Positions 1 to 7,153 of a stretch of DNA of 19,528 bases are shown in pieces (within the stretch, counting starts at the first letter, position 1; every line of letters begins with the position of its first letter). A program made the translations under genes and the position numbers. The DNA lies in assembly GCA_002309855.1 (NCBI GenBank), contig DBYD01000061.1:1-19528 (forward strand). Reading direction: 5' to 3'. The notes beneath the pieces were generated by a model. It was not told where the DNA came from, ran no database searches, and saw only the letters and a list, made by a program, of their open reading frames with translations. This DNA comes from Bacteroidales bacterium UBA1195 (GTDB lineage Bacteria; Bacteroidota; Bacteroidia; Bacteroidales; WCHB1-69).

Positions 1-153
1 AGGCAGACATGGGAATACATGGACAAGGCCGGTGCTGTTGACGAAGGCCATTTCATCATCTTCGACCGCACGCCCGGCAAGCCGTGGGAAGAGAAAATTT
101 GGCACGAGGAGAAGGAATGCAACGGAAGGAAAATCATGGTCTGGGGAATGTGA
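1..153 (+). CDS. C-terminal end of an AAA-like ATP-binding protein (5' truncated by window)
   Basis: This is the last 50 codons of a gene that begins before the window, read in frame 1 and ending in TGA at 151-153. The peptide contains GHFIIFDRTPGKPWEEKIW and ends in KIMVWGM. I recognise this tail from memory as typical of a Bacteroidetes ATP-binding protein family whose N-terminal AAA-like ATPase is followed by a restriction-nuclease-like C-terminal region. The ATPase domain itself is not visible, so the family call is tentative. Such proteins are usually annotated only as ATP-binding protein, with no established cellular role. The stop is 3 nt before the ATG of the broken glycosyltransferase copy at 157, so the two were probably one transcriptional unit before the rearrangement. 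Confidence 0.6.
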   Translation, partial: RQTWEYMDKAGAVDEGHFIIFDRTPGKPWEEKIWHEEKECNGRKIMVWGM

Positions 154-156
154 TTA

Positions 157-246
157 ATGCGTTTCTCTGTTGTAATTCCGCTATATAACAAAGCACCCTA
201 CGTGGCGAAGGCAATTGCCAGCGTGTTGTCCCGGATCCTCACTTAA
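157..246 (+). pseudogene. Truncated 5' copy of GT2 glycosyltransferase
   Basis: The ORF opens with ATG at 157 and reads MRFSVVIPLYNKAPYVAKAI before ending in TAA at 244-246 after 29 codons. It is the start of a GT2 (GT-A fold) glycosyltransferase, but it lacks the DDGS and DXD motifs and cannot be active. The same N-terminus recurs in the complete gene at 1678. Codons 1-10 differ at 8 of 30 bases, nearly all silent, whereas 46 bp (187-232 versus 1708-1753) are identical. Weak similarity continues to about 243, after which the sequence becomes the A-rich lead into the 23-bp repeats. I read it as the left stump of a glycosyltransferase gene split by insertion or recombination. Confidence 0.85.
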
Positions 247-250
247 TAAA

Positions 251-319
251 AAAGTTCGGAGTAAAACTTTGAGAAAGTTCGGAGTAAAATAATCAAAAAG
301 TTCGGAGTATACCTTGTTT
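251..319 (+). repeat. Three 23-bp direct repeats upstream of the DUF4143 ATPase
   Basis: The core AAAGTTCGGAGTAAAA occurs at 251-266 and 274-289, and a shortened core (AAAGTTCGGAGT) at 297-308. The starts are exactly 23 bp apart both times. The core is conserved, while the 7 bp or so that fill each unit vary. The array lies between the broken GT2 copy and the ATPase start at 365. A short inverted repeat (TATGGC at 326-331, GCCATA at 345-350) sits between the array and the ATG. Conserved cores with variable spacers and about two helical turns per unit would suit a set of protein-binding sites such as an operator or iteron-like array. The function is inferred. I do not see the core elsewhere in the window. 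Confidence 0.8.
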
Positions 320-364
320 TACCACTATGGCTGTTATTGTTACGGCCATATTTGAAGAAAAAAC

Positions 365-1645
365 ATGATTTATTATAAGCGATTGTGCGATGAAATATTG
401 GCTCGAAAACTGAGAAGTAGTGGAGCTGTATTGATTGAAGGGCCAAAGTGGTGTGGGAAAACTTCCACGGGTTTGCAGTTGGCCAAGAGTGTGGCTTATC
501 TTCAGGATCCTGACAGAAGGAAGTCATACGAGCAAATGGCTGATACGAAACCATCCTTACTGTTGCAAGGTGAAACGCCACGATTGTTGGATGAGTGGCA
601 AACATTACCAGTGCTCTGGGATGCGGTCCGTTTTGCGGTTGACCAGCGTGGAAGTATGGGGCAGTTTATACTTACAGGTTCGTCCACACCGCTTGATGAT
701 CTTTCACAACAGTCTGAAATACACCATTCTGGTACTGGCCGTATCGCACGAATGCGGATGCGGCCAATGAGCCTTTGGGAGTCGCGAGAATCATCAGGGA
801 CGGTGTCGTTGAAAGCATTATTTGATGGTACGGTTAGTGATGAACTGTATTATGAAAGCAAAATAACCGTTGAGCATTTGGCCTATTTGTTATGCAGGGG
901 AGGATGGCCTGGCACACTGGCTTTGGATAAAAAAGATGCGCTTGATGTTGCTTTCAATTATGTGGAAGAGGTCATCAATTTGGATGTGCATCGCGTGGAT
1001 GGTACTGAAAAAAATCCTGACAGGGTGCGTCAAGTGCTTCGCAGTTACGCACGCAACGTGTCAACAATGACTTCAGCTACTACCATCATGCAGGATGTGA
1101 AAGCAAACGATGTCTCTATTTCCGATAAAACGCTTAACAATTATCTCGCAGCCTTGCGCCGACTTTTTGTTGTAGAGGATGTAAAGGCATGGCAACCTTC
1201 CTTGCGTTCAAAAACTGCTATTCGGACCAGCGACAAGCGTCATTTCGCCGACCCGAGCATTGCTGCGGCATTGTTGGGTTTGACCCCTGAAAGTGTTTTG
1301 GAAGATTTCAATCTGTTTGGATATTTGTTTGAAGACTTCTGTGTTAGGGATTTGAGAGCATATGTCCAACCCCTAAGAGGTGATGTCTTCCATTATCATG
1401 ACCAATCTGATTTGGAATCGGATGCTGTAATACGATTATATGACGGGCGTTGGGCACTTGTGGAGGTGAAAACTGGCAGCAAACAGATAAAGGATGCGGC
1501 ATCAAATTTGGTCAGATTGGCTTCATCCATTGATACGGACAAGATTGGAAAACCTAGTTTTCTTATGGTCCTTACGGCAGGACAATTTGCATATCGTCGC
1601 AATGATGGTGTATATATCGTCCCAATTGGTTGCTTGAAGGATTGA
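365..1645 (+). CDS. ATP-binding protein, AAA_14/DUF4143 family
   Basis: The 426-aa protein has a Walker A GPKWCGKT at residues 26-33, a Walker B-like RLLDEWQ at 73-79, a sensor-like FILTGSS at 101-107 and HSGTGRI at 121-127. This order is typical of AAA_14 domains. The C-terminal half matches the DUF4143 pattern: LFEDF near 321-325, then D353 and E367-V-K369, a PD-(D/E)XK-nuclease-like acidic/Lys set. Family members are near full length at 380-430 aa, so this one looks intact. Their role is unproven; DNA binding or nuclease activity coupled to ATP hydrolysis is only suggested by the fold. The start at 365 is preceded by GAAGAAA. The gene sits alone between a broken and an intact GT2 copy, directly after the 23-bp repeats, which suggests it arrived as a cassette with its own control region. 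Confidence 0.88.
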   Translation: MIYYKRLCDEILARKLRSSGAVLIEGPKWCGKTSTGLQLAKSVAYLQDPDRRKSYEQMADTKPSLLLQGETPRLLDEWQTLPVLWDAVRFAVDQRGSMGQFILTGSSTPLDDLSQQSEIHHSGTGRIARMRMRPMSLWESRESSGTVSLKALFDGTVSDELYYESKITVEHLAYLLCRGGWPGTLALDKKDALDVAFNYVEEVINLDVHRVDGTEKNPDRVRQVLRSYARNVSTMTSATTIMQDVKANDVSISDKTLNNYLAALRRLFVVEDVKAWQPSLRSKTAIRTSDKRHFADPSIAAALLGLTPESVLEDFNLFGYLFEDFCVRDLRAYVQPLRGDVFHYHDQSDLESDAVIRLYDGRWALVEVKTGSKQIKDAASNLVRLASSIDTDKIGKPSFLMVLTAGQFAYRRNDGVYIVPIGCLKD

Positions 1646-1677
1646 TAGGATGTTGAAATAAATTTCCCCCTTTTTTC

Positions 1678-2640
1678 ATGCGTTTCTCCGTCATCATCCC
1701 TCTCTACAACAAAGCACCCTACGTGGCGAAGGCAATTGCCAGCGTGTTGTCCCAGACCTTCACCGATTATGAATTGGTGATTATGGATGACGGCAGCCGT
1801 GATGATTCCTTTGCTATTGCACAAAAAGAGATAGAGGGACATGGACATTGTTTCCTCTACAGGCAGGAGAACGCGGGTGTGAGCATGGCGCGCAACAATG
1901 GCGTGACCGCCTCGCAAGGTGATTATCTTTGCTTTCTGGATGCCGATGACTGGTGGGCATCAACGTTTTTGGAAGAAATGTCAAAACTGATAGAGGAATT
2001 CCCCGAAGCAGGCATATTCGGCACAAGCTATACCATTGTGAATGAAACCAAACACAAGACTCGTGTGGCTCCAATCGGGGTGGAAGCGGGTTTCGAGAAA
2101 GGCTACATTAATTACTGTCAGGTGTATGCCAAAACGTTGGCAATGCCATTGACCTCAATTTCAGTGTCAATTCCCCGTCCTGTTTTTGACGAGATGCATG
2201 GTTTTCCCCAAGGAATCAAATTGGGCGAGGATTTTATGCTCTGGATTCATATTGCGTTGAAACATAAAGTGGCATTCTTGAACAAGCCGTTGGCGTTCTA
2301 TAACCAGGATGTGGATGTGTCCAACCGGGGAGTGGGTCATTTGTACAAGCTCGAGGAACACATGCTGTGGAATCTGACTGATTTGGAACCGTCAGAGCAA
2401 AGCAATGCCGACTATAAACAACTGGTGGACAATCTTCGGACCTATGGGTTGTATCCTTATTTTCTTTCCAGGAAATACCATGAGGCGGCCAAAAAAGAAT
2501 TGGATAAAGTGGATTGGGTGAGACAGCCTGAAAAGACGAGAAATCGCTACCATCAACCATTGGCGTGGCAGAGGATGGTGTATAGGTTGAAAAAGACAGG
2601 GGCAAATATCAAACAGAAAATCATTACCAATTTTTCGTAA
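1678..2640 (+). CDS. Glycosyltransferase family 2 protein
   Basis: This 320-aa protein is a GT-A fold inverting glycosyltransferase, expected on the cytoplasmic side of the inner membrane, adding a sugar from a nucleotide donor to a lipid-linked repeat unit. The N-terminus MRFSVIIPLYNKAPYVAKAI is the classic GT2 opening. DDGS at 37-40 binds the nucleotide, ENAGVSMARNNG follows at 64-75, and DADD at 88-91 is the metal-binding DXD. No transmembrane segment is evident. The donor and acceptor cannot be told from sequence. The start is 32 nt after the DUF4143 gene, and its first 29 codons have a decayed copy at 157-246. The 3' part (about 200-320) is the variable acceptor half. Confidence 0.92.
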   Translation: MRFSVIIPLYNKAPYVAKAIASVLSQTFTDYELVIMDDGSRDDSFAIAQKEIEGHGHCFLYRQENAGVSMARNNGVTASQGDYLCFLDADDWWASTFLEEMSKLIEEFPEAGIFGTSYTIVNETKHKTRVAPIGVEAGFEKGYINYCQVYAKTLAMPLTSISVSIPRPVFDEMHGFPQGIKLGEDFMLWIHIALKHKVAFLNKPLAFYNQDVDVSNRGVGHLYKLEEHMLWNLTDLEPSEQSNADYKQLVDNLRTYGLYPYFLSRKYHEAAKKELDKVDWVRQPEKTRNRYHQPLAWQRMVYRLKKTGANIKQKIITNFS

Positions 2641-2646
2641 CGAACT

Positions 2647-2669
2647 TTTGGTAAAAAGTGGTATCTTTG
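2647..2669 (+). promoter_or_regulatory. Bacteroidetes-type promoter for the ATPase_2 gene
   Basis: TATCTTTG at 2662-2669 is a full match to the Bacteroidetes -7 element TAnnTTTG, 19 nt before the ATG at 2689. The TTTG at 2647-2650 is closer than the usual -33 spacing, so the upstream element is uncertain. It implies that the following ATPase can be transcribed independently of the GT2 gene. Confidence 0.5.
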
Positions 2670-2688
2670 CAAAAATAAATTTAGAAAC

Positions 2689-3819
2689 ATGAATCCATTC
2701 ATAATCAAAGGATATGTGTCGCCTGAATATTTTTGCGACAGAGAAAAGGAGGCGGAATTGCTGCTTGAAAACCTTCAAAATAATGCCGATACCACCTTGA
2801 TTTCGCCCAGAAAATTCGGAAAAACAGGGCTGATTTTGCATGTTTTTGACAAGATTGCCCGTGGAAATCTCCCCTTCAAAACGGTTTATGTGGACATCTT
2901 TTCCACGCTTTGTCTTGAAAATTTTGTGACTGCTTTGTCAGAGGCCATTATGGAGCGGTTCCCGGAAAAGACATCAATTGGCCGCAAATTTCTTCGTTAT
3001 ATAAGGAATTTCCGTCCGGTCATTTCCTACGATAGGCTTACGGGAAGTCCGCAATTCTCCTTTGAATTCCAGAATGTAGCGGAAAAAGAGTCCACGCTGA
3101 AAGGGCTGTTTGAATTTCTAAATGCGCAGGAGCAGCCTGTTGTGCTTGCCATTGACGAGTTCCAGCAGATTACAGAATATCCCGAAAAGAATGTTGAGGC
3201 GTTGCTCCGTTCGCTGTTGCAGCAGATGCATAACATCCGGCTTGTTTTCTGCGGAAGCAAACGCAAAATCATGACAGAGATGTTTTCCACGGTGGGGAGG
3301 CCTTTTTTCTCCAGCACAAGGACGCTTTCGTTGTCGGAAATTGATAATGACAATTATAAGGCATTCATTAAGGAAATGTTTTGCAGTGGCGGGGTGAAAG
3401 TGGATGATGACACCATTCAGTATGTGCTTGATTGGACATTGAGGCACACGTTCTATACCCAGAGCGTATGCAATGCTTTGTATACGACCCGCAGCAAAAC
3501 GGTTACCATAGAGTTGGTGAACAGGGTTTGCGCGGCCATCTTGAAACAGGAGTCTGTGAATTATTTGCAGATCAGGGATTTGGTAACCAAAGGCCAATGG
3601 AATCTGTTAATTGCGTTGGCCAAAGAGGGGTGTGTGCAGCAGATTACTGCTGCCTCTTTCCTGAAAAAGCATAAATTAGGTGCTGCGACCACAGTCTCCC
3701 ATGCGTTGAAATCGTTGATGGAAAAAGAGCTTGTGCTGGCCGATTATTCCTTGGATGGAACATGCTACAGAGTGTACGATGTGTTCCTTATGCGTTGGCT
3801 GGCTGCTGAATATGCTTGA
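2689..3819 (+). CDS. ATP-binding protein, ATPase_2 (PF01637-like) family
   Basis: A 376-aa STAND/archaeal-ATPase-like protein. The N-terminus carries the family opening NPFIIKGYVSPEYFCDREKE, then a Walker A SPRKFGKTG at 39-47 (with Ser in place of the first Gly), a Walker B VVLAIDEFQ at 151-159 and a sensor-like FCGSKR at 187-192. The C-terminal third is consistent with a winged-helix region (KGQWNLLIALAKEG, then ATTVSHALKSLMEKEL). The length is normal and no key residue is missing. Function is not established for this family; a regulatory or defence-like NTPase is a guess. It is the third ATPase within the first 4 kb and has its own promoter. The next gene, the epimerase, follows after 51 nt. 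Confidence 0.88.
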   Translation: MNPFIIKGYVSPEYFCDREKEAELLLENLQNNADTTLISPRKFGKTGLILHVFDKIARGNLPFKTVYVDIFSTLCLENFVTALSEAIMERFPEKTSIGRKFLRYIRNFRPVISYDRLTGSPQFSFEFQNVAEKESTLKGLFEFLNAQEQPVVLAIDEFQQITEYPEKNVEALLRSLLQQMHNIRLVFCGSKRKIMTEMFSTVGRPFFSSTRTLSLSEIDNDNYKAFIKEMFCSGGVKVDDDTIQYVLDWTLRHTFYTQSVCNALYTTRSKTVTIELVNRVCAAILKQESVNYLQIRDLVTKGQWNLLIALAKEGCVQQITAASFLKKHKLGAATTVSHALKSLMEKELVLADYSLDGTCYRVYDVFLMRWLAAEYA

Positions 3820-3870
3820 AAGTGATTTAAAAACAACAATTACTTTTTTTATTGACAATTAGACTTTGAA

Positions 3871-5022
3871 ATGAAGAAAGTTTTACTTGTATTTGGGACT
3901 CGTCCAGAAGCCATCAAGATGGCTCCGCTGGTCCATGAATTCAAAAAGCATCCCGACCAATTCGATACCAGGGTGTGTGTCACCGGCCAACATCGTGAGA
4001 TGCTGGATCAGGTGTTGGACCTGTTTCAAATCGCTCCCGATGTGGACTTGAATATAATGAAAAATGGTCAGGATTTGTATGACGTTACAAGCCGCGTATT
4101 GGTAGGAATGCGGGATGTTCTCAAAAAGATAATTCCGGATGTGGTCTTGGTGCATGGTGATACGACGACTTCCATGGCAGCAGCTTTGGCGGCCTTCTAT
4201 CAACAGATTCCCGTTGGCCATATAGAAGCCGGTCTCCGCACGGGGGATATTTATAGCCCATGGCCGGAAGAGATGAACCGTTTGATTACCGGGAGGATTG
4301 CCACCTATCATTTTGCTCCTACATTACTGTCAAAACAAAATTTGTTGAAAGAAAATGTGAATACAGAGCATATCATCATTACAGGTAATACGGTGATTGA
4401 TGCGTTGCATTGGGTGGTCAATAAGATCCATTCTGAACAAGGGCTTAGACTTTCACTGCACGAAAACATTTTTGATTTTGGCTATGACACGAACAGATTG
4501 GCTCAAGGGAAACGCTTGGTGTTGATCACAGGCCACCGTCGTGAGAATTTTGGTGAAGGTTTTTTGAACATCTGTCATGCGATTCAATTGTTGTCGTTGA
4601 AGTATCCGGAAGTCGATTTTGTATACCCTGTGCATCTTAATCCTAATGTCAGGAAACCTGTCATGGAGATTCTGGGTGGTGACGAAGATAATGTGTTTTT
4701 GATGGATCCTTTGCAATATCTCCCGTTTGTGTATTTGATGGAACAATCCTATCTGATTCTAACGGATAGCGGAGGGATTCAGGAGGAAGCTCCTGGCCTT
4801 GGCAAGCCTGTTTTGGTGATGCGCGACACGACGGAACGTCCTGAGGCGGTAGAAGCTGGAACGGTATCATTGGTGGGTGCCGATTGTGAGAAAATTGAGC
4901 GTGGAGTATCCAAATTGTTGAATGACGTTAGTTTATATAAAAAGATGAGTGAAGCTTCCAATCCCTATGGGGATGGAAAAGCATGCAAACGAATCATAGA
5001 ATATTTTTTAAATTTGAAATGA
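3871..5022 (+). CDS. wecB: UDP-N-acetylglucosamine 2-epimerase (non-hydrolysing)
   Basis: A 383-aa cytoplasmic enzyme that interconverts UDP-GlcNAc and UDP-ManNAc, supplying ManNAc-type sugars to surface glycans. GTRPEAIKMAPL at 9-20, HGDTTTSMA at 95-103 (D97), HIEAGLRTG at 117-125 (E119), WPEEMNR at 131-137 (E133) and GHRRENFG at 221-228 (H222) correspond to the catalytic D, E, E and H described for E. coli WecB. TDSGGIQEE at 298-306 binds the UDP moiety. The length is standard. The stop codon overlaps the next start as ATGA (5019-5022), so the GT32-type transferase is probably translationally coupled. No UDP-ManNAc dehydrogenase (WecC) is seen nearby, so the product may be used directly as ManNAc. 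Confidence 0.93.
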   Translation: MKKVLLVFGTRPEAIKMAPLVHEFKKHPDQFDTRVCVTGQHREMLDQVLDLFQIAPDVDLNIMKNGQDLYDVTSRVLVGMRDVLKKIIPDVVLVHGDTTTSMAAALAAFYQQIPVGHIEAGLRTGDIYSPWPEEMNRLITGRIATYHFAPTLLSKQNLLKENVNTEHIIITGNTVIDALHWVVNKIHSEQGLRLSLHENIFDFGYDTNRLAQGKRLVLITGHRRENFGEGFLNICHAIQLLSLKYPEVDFVYPVHLNPNVRKPVMEILGGDEDNVFLMDPLQYLPFVYLMEQSYLILTDSGGIQEEAPGLGKPVLVMRDTTERPEAVEAGTVSLVGADCEKIERGVSKLLNDVSLYKKMSEASNPYGDGKACKRIIEYFLNLK

Positions 5023-5732
5023 TTCCGAAAAGAATTCATTACTGTTGGTTTGGAAGAGGACAGATGCCAGAAATGGCGGTAAAGTGTATTGCGTCCTGGC
5101 ATAGGTTTATGCCTGATTATGAATATCGCCTTTGGAATGAGGATACATTTGATGTTAATTCGATACCATATGTGAAAGAAGCTTATGAGGCTGGAAAGTA
5201 TGCATTTGTTACTGATTATGTCCGACTTTTTGCTTTGTATACTGAAGGCGGTGTTTATATGGATACGGATGTTGAAATAATAAAACCTTTAGATAATCTG
5301 CTTTCATTGACTGCCTTTACGGGATATGAGGGAAGCAAAAAACAACCTCCGGTCACAGGAATCATGGCAAGTGAAGCGGGGGGTGTGTGGGTGAAAGAAC
5401 AATTGGATTCATATAATGGGATCCATTTTGTAAAAGAGAATGGAATGTTGGATTTAACCACCAATACCATTCGTATTTCCGCTATAATGAAATCCAACGG
5501 TTTTATTCAAGATGGGAAATACCATATTTATAAGGATCTGCATGTTTTCCCAGTGGATTATTTTTGTCCTCGTCAGACAACCGGCGAGTTTTTTTTGACA
5601 AAAAATACATATTGTGACCATCATTTCATGGGCACATGGAGTGATACGAATAAAAAGGATGTATGGGCCAAAATATTGGGTCCTAAAAATAAGACATTTT
5701 TGATTAAACTGAAAAGAAAAATATTCGGATAA
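5019..5732 (+). CDS. GT32-type capsular polysaccharide glycosyltransferase (DXD sugar-binding family)
   Basis: I place the start at 5019, not at the in-frame ATG at 4983. The ATG at 5019 gives the family-standard opening MIPKRIHYCWFG and forms an ATGA overlap with the epimerase stop, while the earlier ATG would lie 40 nt inside that gene. The 237-aa protein has IPKRIHYCWFG at 2-12, WNEDTF at 39-44, the region AFVTDYVRLFALYTEGGVYM at 62-81 and the metal-binding DTD at 82-84. This is the Gly_transf_sug (GT32/Och1-like) pattern. It would transfer one sugar to the growing repeat unit on the cytoplasmic face. Donor and linkage are unknown. The stop TAA is followed immediately by the ATG of the membrane protein. 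Confidence 0.9.
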   Translation: MIPKRIHYCWFGRGQMPEMAVKCIASWHRFMPDYEYRLWNEDTFDVNSIPYVKEAYEAGKYAFVTDYVRLFALYTEGGVYMDTDVEIIKPLDNLLSLTAFTGYEGSKKQPPVTGIMASEAGGVWVKEQLDSYNGIHFVKENGMLDLTTNTIRISAIMKSNGFIQDGKYHIYKDLHVFPVDYFCPRQTTGEFFLTKNTYCDHHFMGTWSDTNKKDVWAKILGPKNKTFLIKLKRKIFG

Positions 5733-7136
5733 ATGATTTCTTATTTTCCTGCACCTGTCTCCAAAAAAGGGATTTTTTTGTATGTGATCAGTCTGATATT
5801 AGTCAGCATCATATTCCTCAAATATGCAATCGGTACGACTTGGATTGTAATGGGTTTTCTGGAAATCCTTGTTTTTTTCCTGATGTCCAATCAACTGTCT
5901 TTCACGTGGCAAAGGCTTTCCGCAAAGGATTTCGCGCGGAATCTGTTTATCGTTGCGTTGCTGTTGCGGGTAGTGTGGGTGGTTTTTTCCTATTTCTTTT
6001 ATATAAGTCAAAAAGGTAATCCTTTTGAATTCGATGGGGGGGATTCGTATGGCTATCATTATGAGGCGGAATGGCTTGCCGGAGAACCATGGTCGTTAGT
6101 ATGGAATTACTATTTGGGCGAGGGCAAAGGTGTTTCTGATATGGGTTATCCCTTTTATCTGATTTTGTTATACAGGATGATAGGACCGAATATTATTGTT
6201 GCAAGATTGTTGAAGGCGATATACGGATCGATAACCTGCATATTGTTGTACAAGTTGGCTGCCCGCAGTGTGAACGAACAGGTGGGGCGCATGGCGGGCA
6301 TCTTTGCCATGCTGATGCCGAATTTAATCATATATTGCGGATTGCATTTAAAGGAAACAGAAATGCTGTTCCTGATAGTTGCTTTTTTGGAACGTACGGA
6401 TTATGTTTTGCGGGAACGAATGATTACGTGGGGGAAAGTGATTTTGCCGTTGTTGCTGGCGGGAAGTCTGTTTTTCTTCCGAACGGTTTTGGGGGTGCTT
6501 GCCTTTTTTTCTGTGGCCACTGCCCTTTTGTTCAGCCCAAACCGCACCATCAGGCTGGCAAGAAAATTAGTGATGACGGTATGGGTCGTTTTGGCTATTG
6601 CAGTGCTGGCAGGCGGAACCATCCGAACGGAAATAGAGGGGTATTGGGAAGATCGGGGTGAGAACCAAACCATAAGAAGAGAGGTGCAGACAAAACGTGG
6701 AAACCAATGGGCAAAATATGCCACCGGTACCGTGATGGCACCTATGATGTTTGTCATCCCCTTTTCCACCATGGTGGATACGGAACAAAATAACCAGCTT
6801 GTGCTGCATGCGGGCAATTATGTGCGCAATTACATGGGCGTTTTTGTTTTGATATTTTTGTTCACAGTGCTATTTGTCAAAAAGAATTGGCGTGAATTTT
6901 CTTTTATAGGATCTTTTTTAGTAGGATATTTTGGCGTGGTTTCCATGAGCGGTTTTGCCAATTCGGAACGGTTCCTTTTGCCAGGATTGCCTTGTCTGAT
7001 CATCCTATGGGCGTATGGTATATCAGAATTGAATGCAAAAAACTACAAGTTTGTGAATTATTGGTCTGTGATTGTGGTGTTGATGGAGGTGGGATGGGCC
7101 TATTTCAAAATCGGAAGCCGGGGATGGGATTTCTGA
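5733..7136 (+). CDS. Polytopic membrane protein, GT-C/GT39-like glycosyltransferase or polymerase
   Basis: A 467-aa protein with roughly ten or more hydrophobic segments, for example around residues 14-30, 38-52, 70-92, 235-265 and 375-410. Between the first segments lies an acidic loop, FDGGDSYGYHYEAEWL (100-115, D104 and Y106). This resembles the catalytic first periplasmic loop of GT-C transferases that use polyprenyl-phosphate sugars. The YPFYLILLYRMIG segment is also reminiscent of the GT39/ArnT group. Because no clear Wzy polymerase is present in the window, a polymerase role is a real alternative. The start abuts the stop of the GT32-type gene with no gap, so expression is likely coupled. 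Substrate is unknown. Confidence 0.7.
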   Translation: MISYFPAPVSKKGIFLYVISLILVSIIFLKYAIGTTWIVMGFLEILVFFLMSNQLSFTWQRLSAKDFARNLFIVALLLRVVWVVFSYFFYISQKGNPFEFDGGDSYGYHYEAEWLAGEPWSLVWNYYLGEGKGVSDMGYPFYLILLYRMIGPNIIVARLLKAIYGSITCILLYKLAARSVNEQVGRMAGIFAMLMPNLIIYCGLHLKETEMLFLIVAFLERTDYVLRERMITWGKVILPLLLAGSLFFFRTVLGVLAFFSVATALLFSPNRTIRLARKLVMTVWVVLAIAVLAGGTIRTEIEGYWEDRGENQTIRREVQTKRGNQWAKYATGTVMAPMMFVIPFSTMVDTEQNNQLVLHAGNYVRNYMGVFVLIFLFTVLFVKKNWREFSFIGSFLVGYFGVVSMSGFANSERFLLPGLPCLIILWAYGISELNAKNYKFVNYWSVIVVLMEVGWAYFKIGSRGWDF

Positions 7137-7153
7137 ACCTATAGGTATGTTAT

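Noticed and set aside
251..319. CRISPR array
   Set aside because: There are only three units, the filler is about 7 bp rather than true spacers, and no cas genes are nearby.
243..605. Minus-strand 120-codon ORF across the repeats and the start of the DUF4143 gene
   Set aside because: It overlaps a clearly conserved ATPase, has no recognisable domain and no start signal; it is an antisense shadow.
157..1764. Simple target-site duplication by a transposon
   Set aside because: The two copies share about 85 bp with 8 differences confined to the first 30 bp, which is too long and too diverged at one end for a fresh target duplication, and no transposase is present.
1396..1917. Minus-strand 173-codon ORF across the DUF4143/GT2 junction
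   Set aside because: It is antisense to two genes with conserved motifs and has no family features.
3838..3868. Promoter TTGACA/TAGACTTTG before wecB
   Set aside because: The -7-like element is off consensus and lies almost on the start codon, leaving no room for a leader.
4983..5018. Upstream in-frame ATG as start of the GT32-type gene
   Set aside because: It lies inside the epimerase gene and adds 12 residues not seen in the family; the ATG at 5019 gives the standard MIPKRIHYCWFG start and an ATGA overlap.
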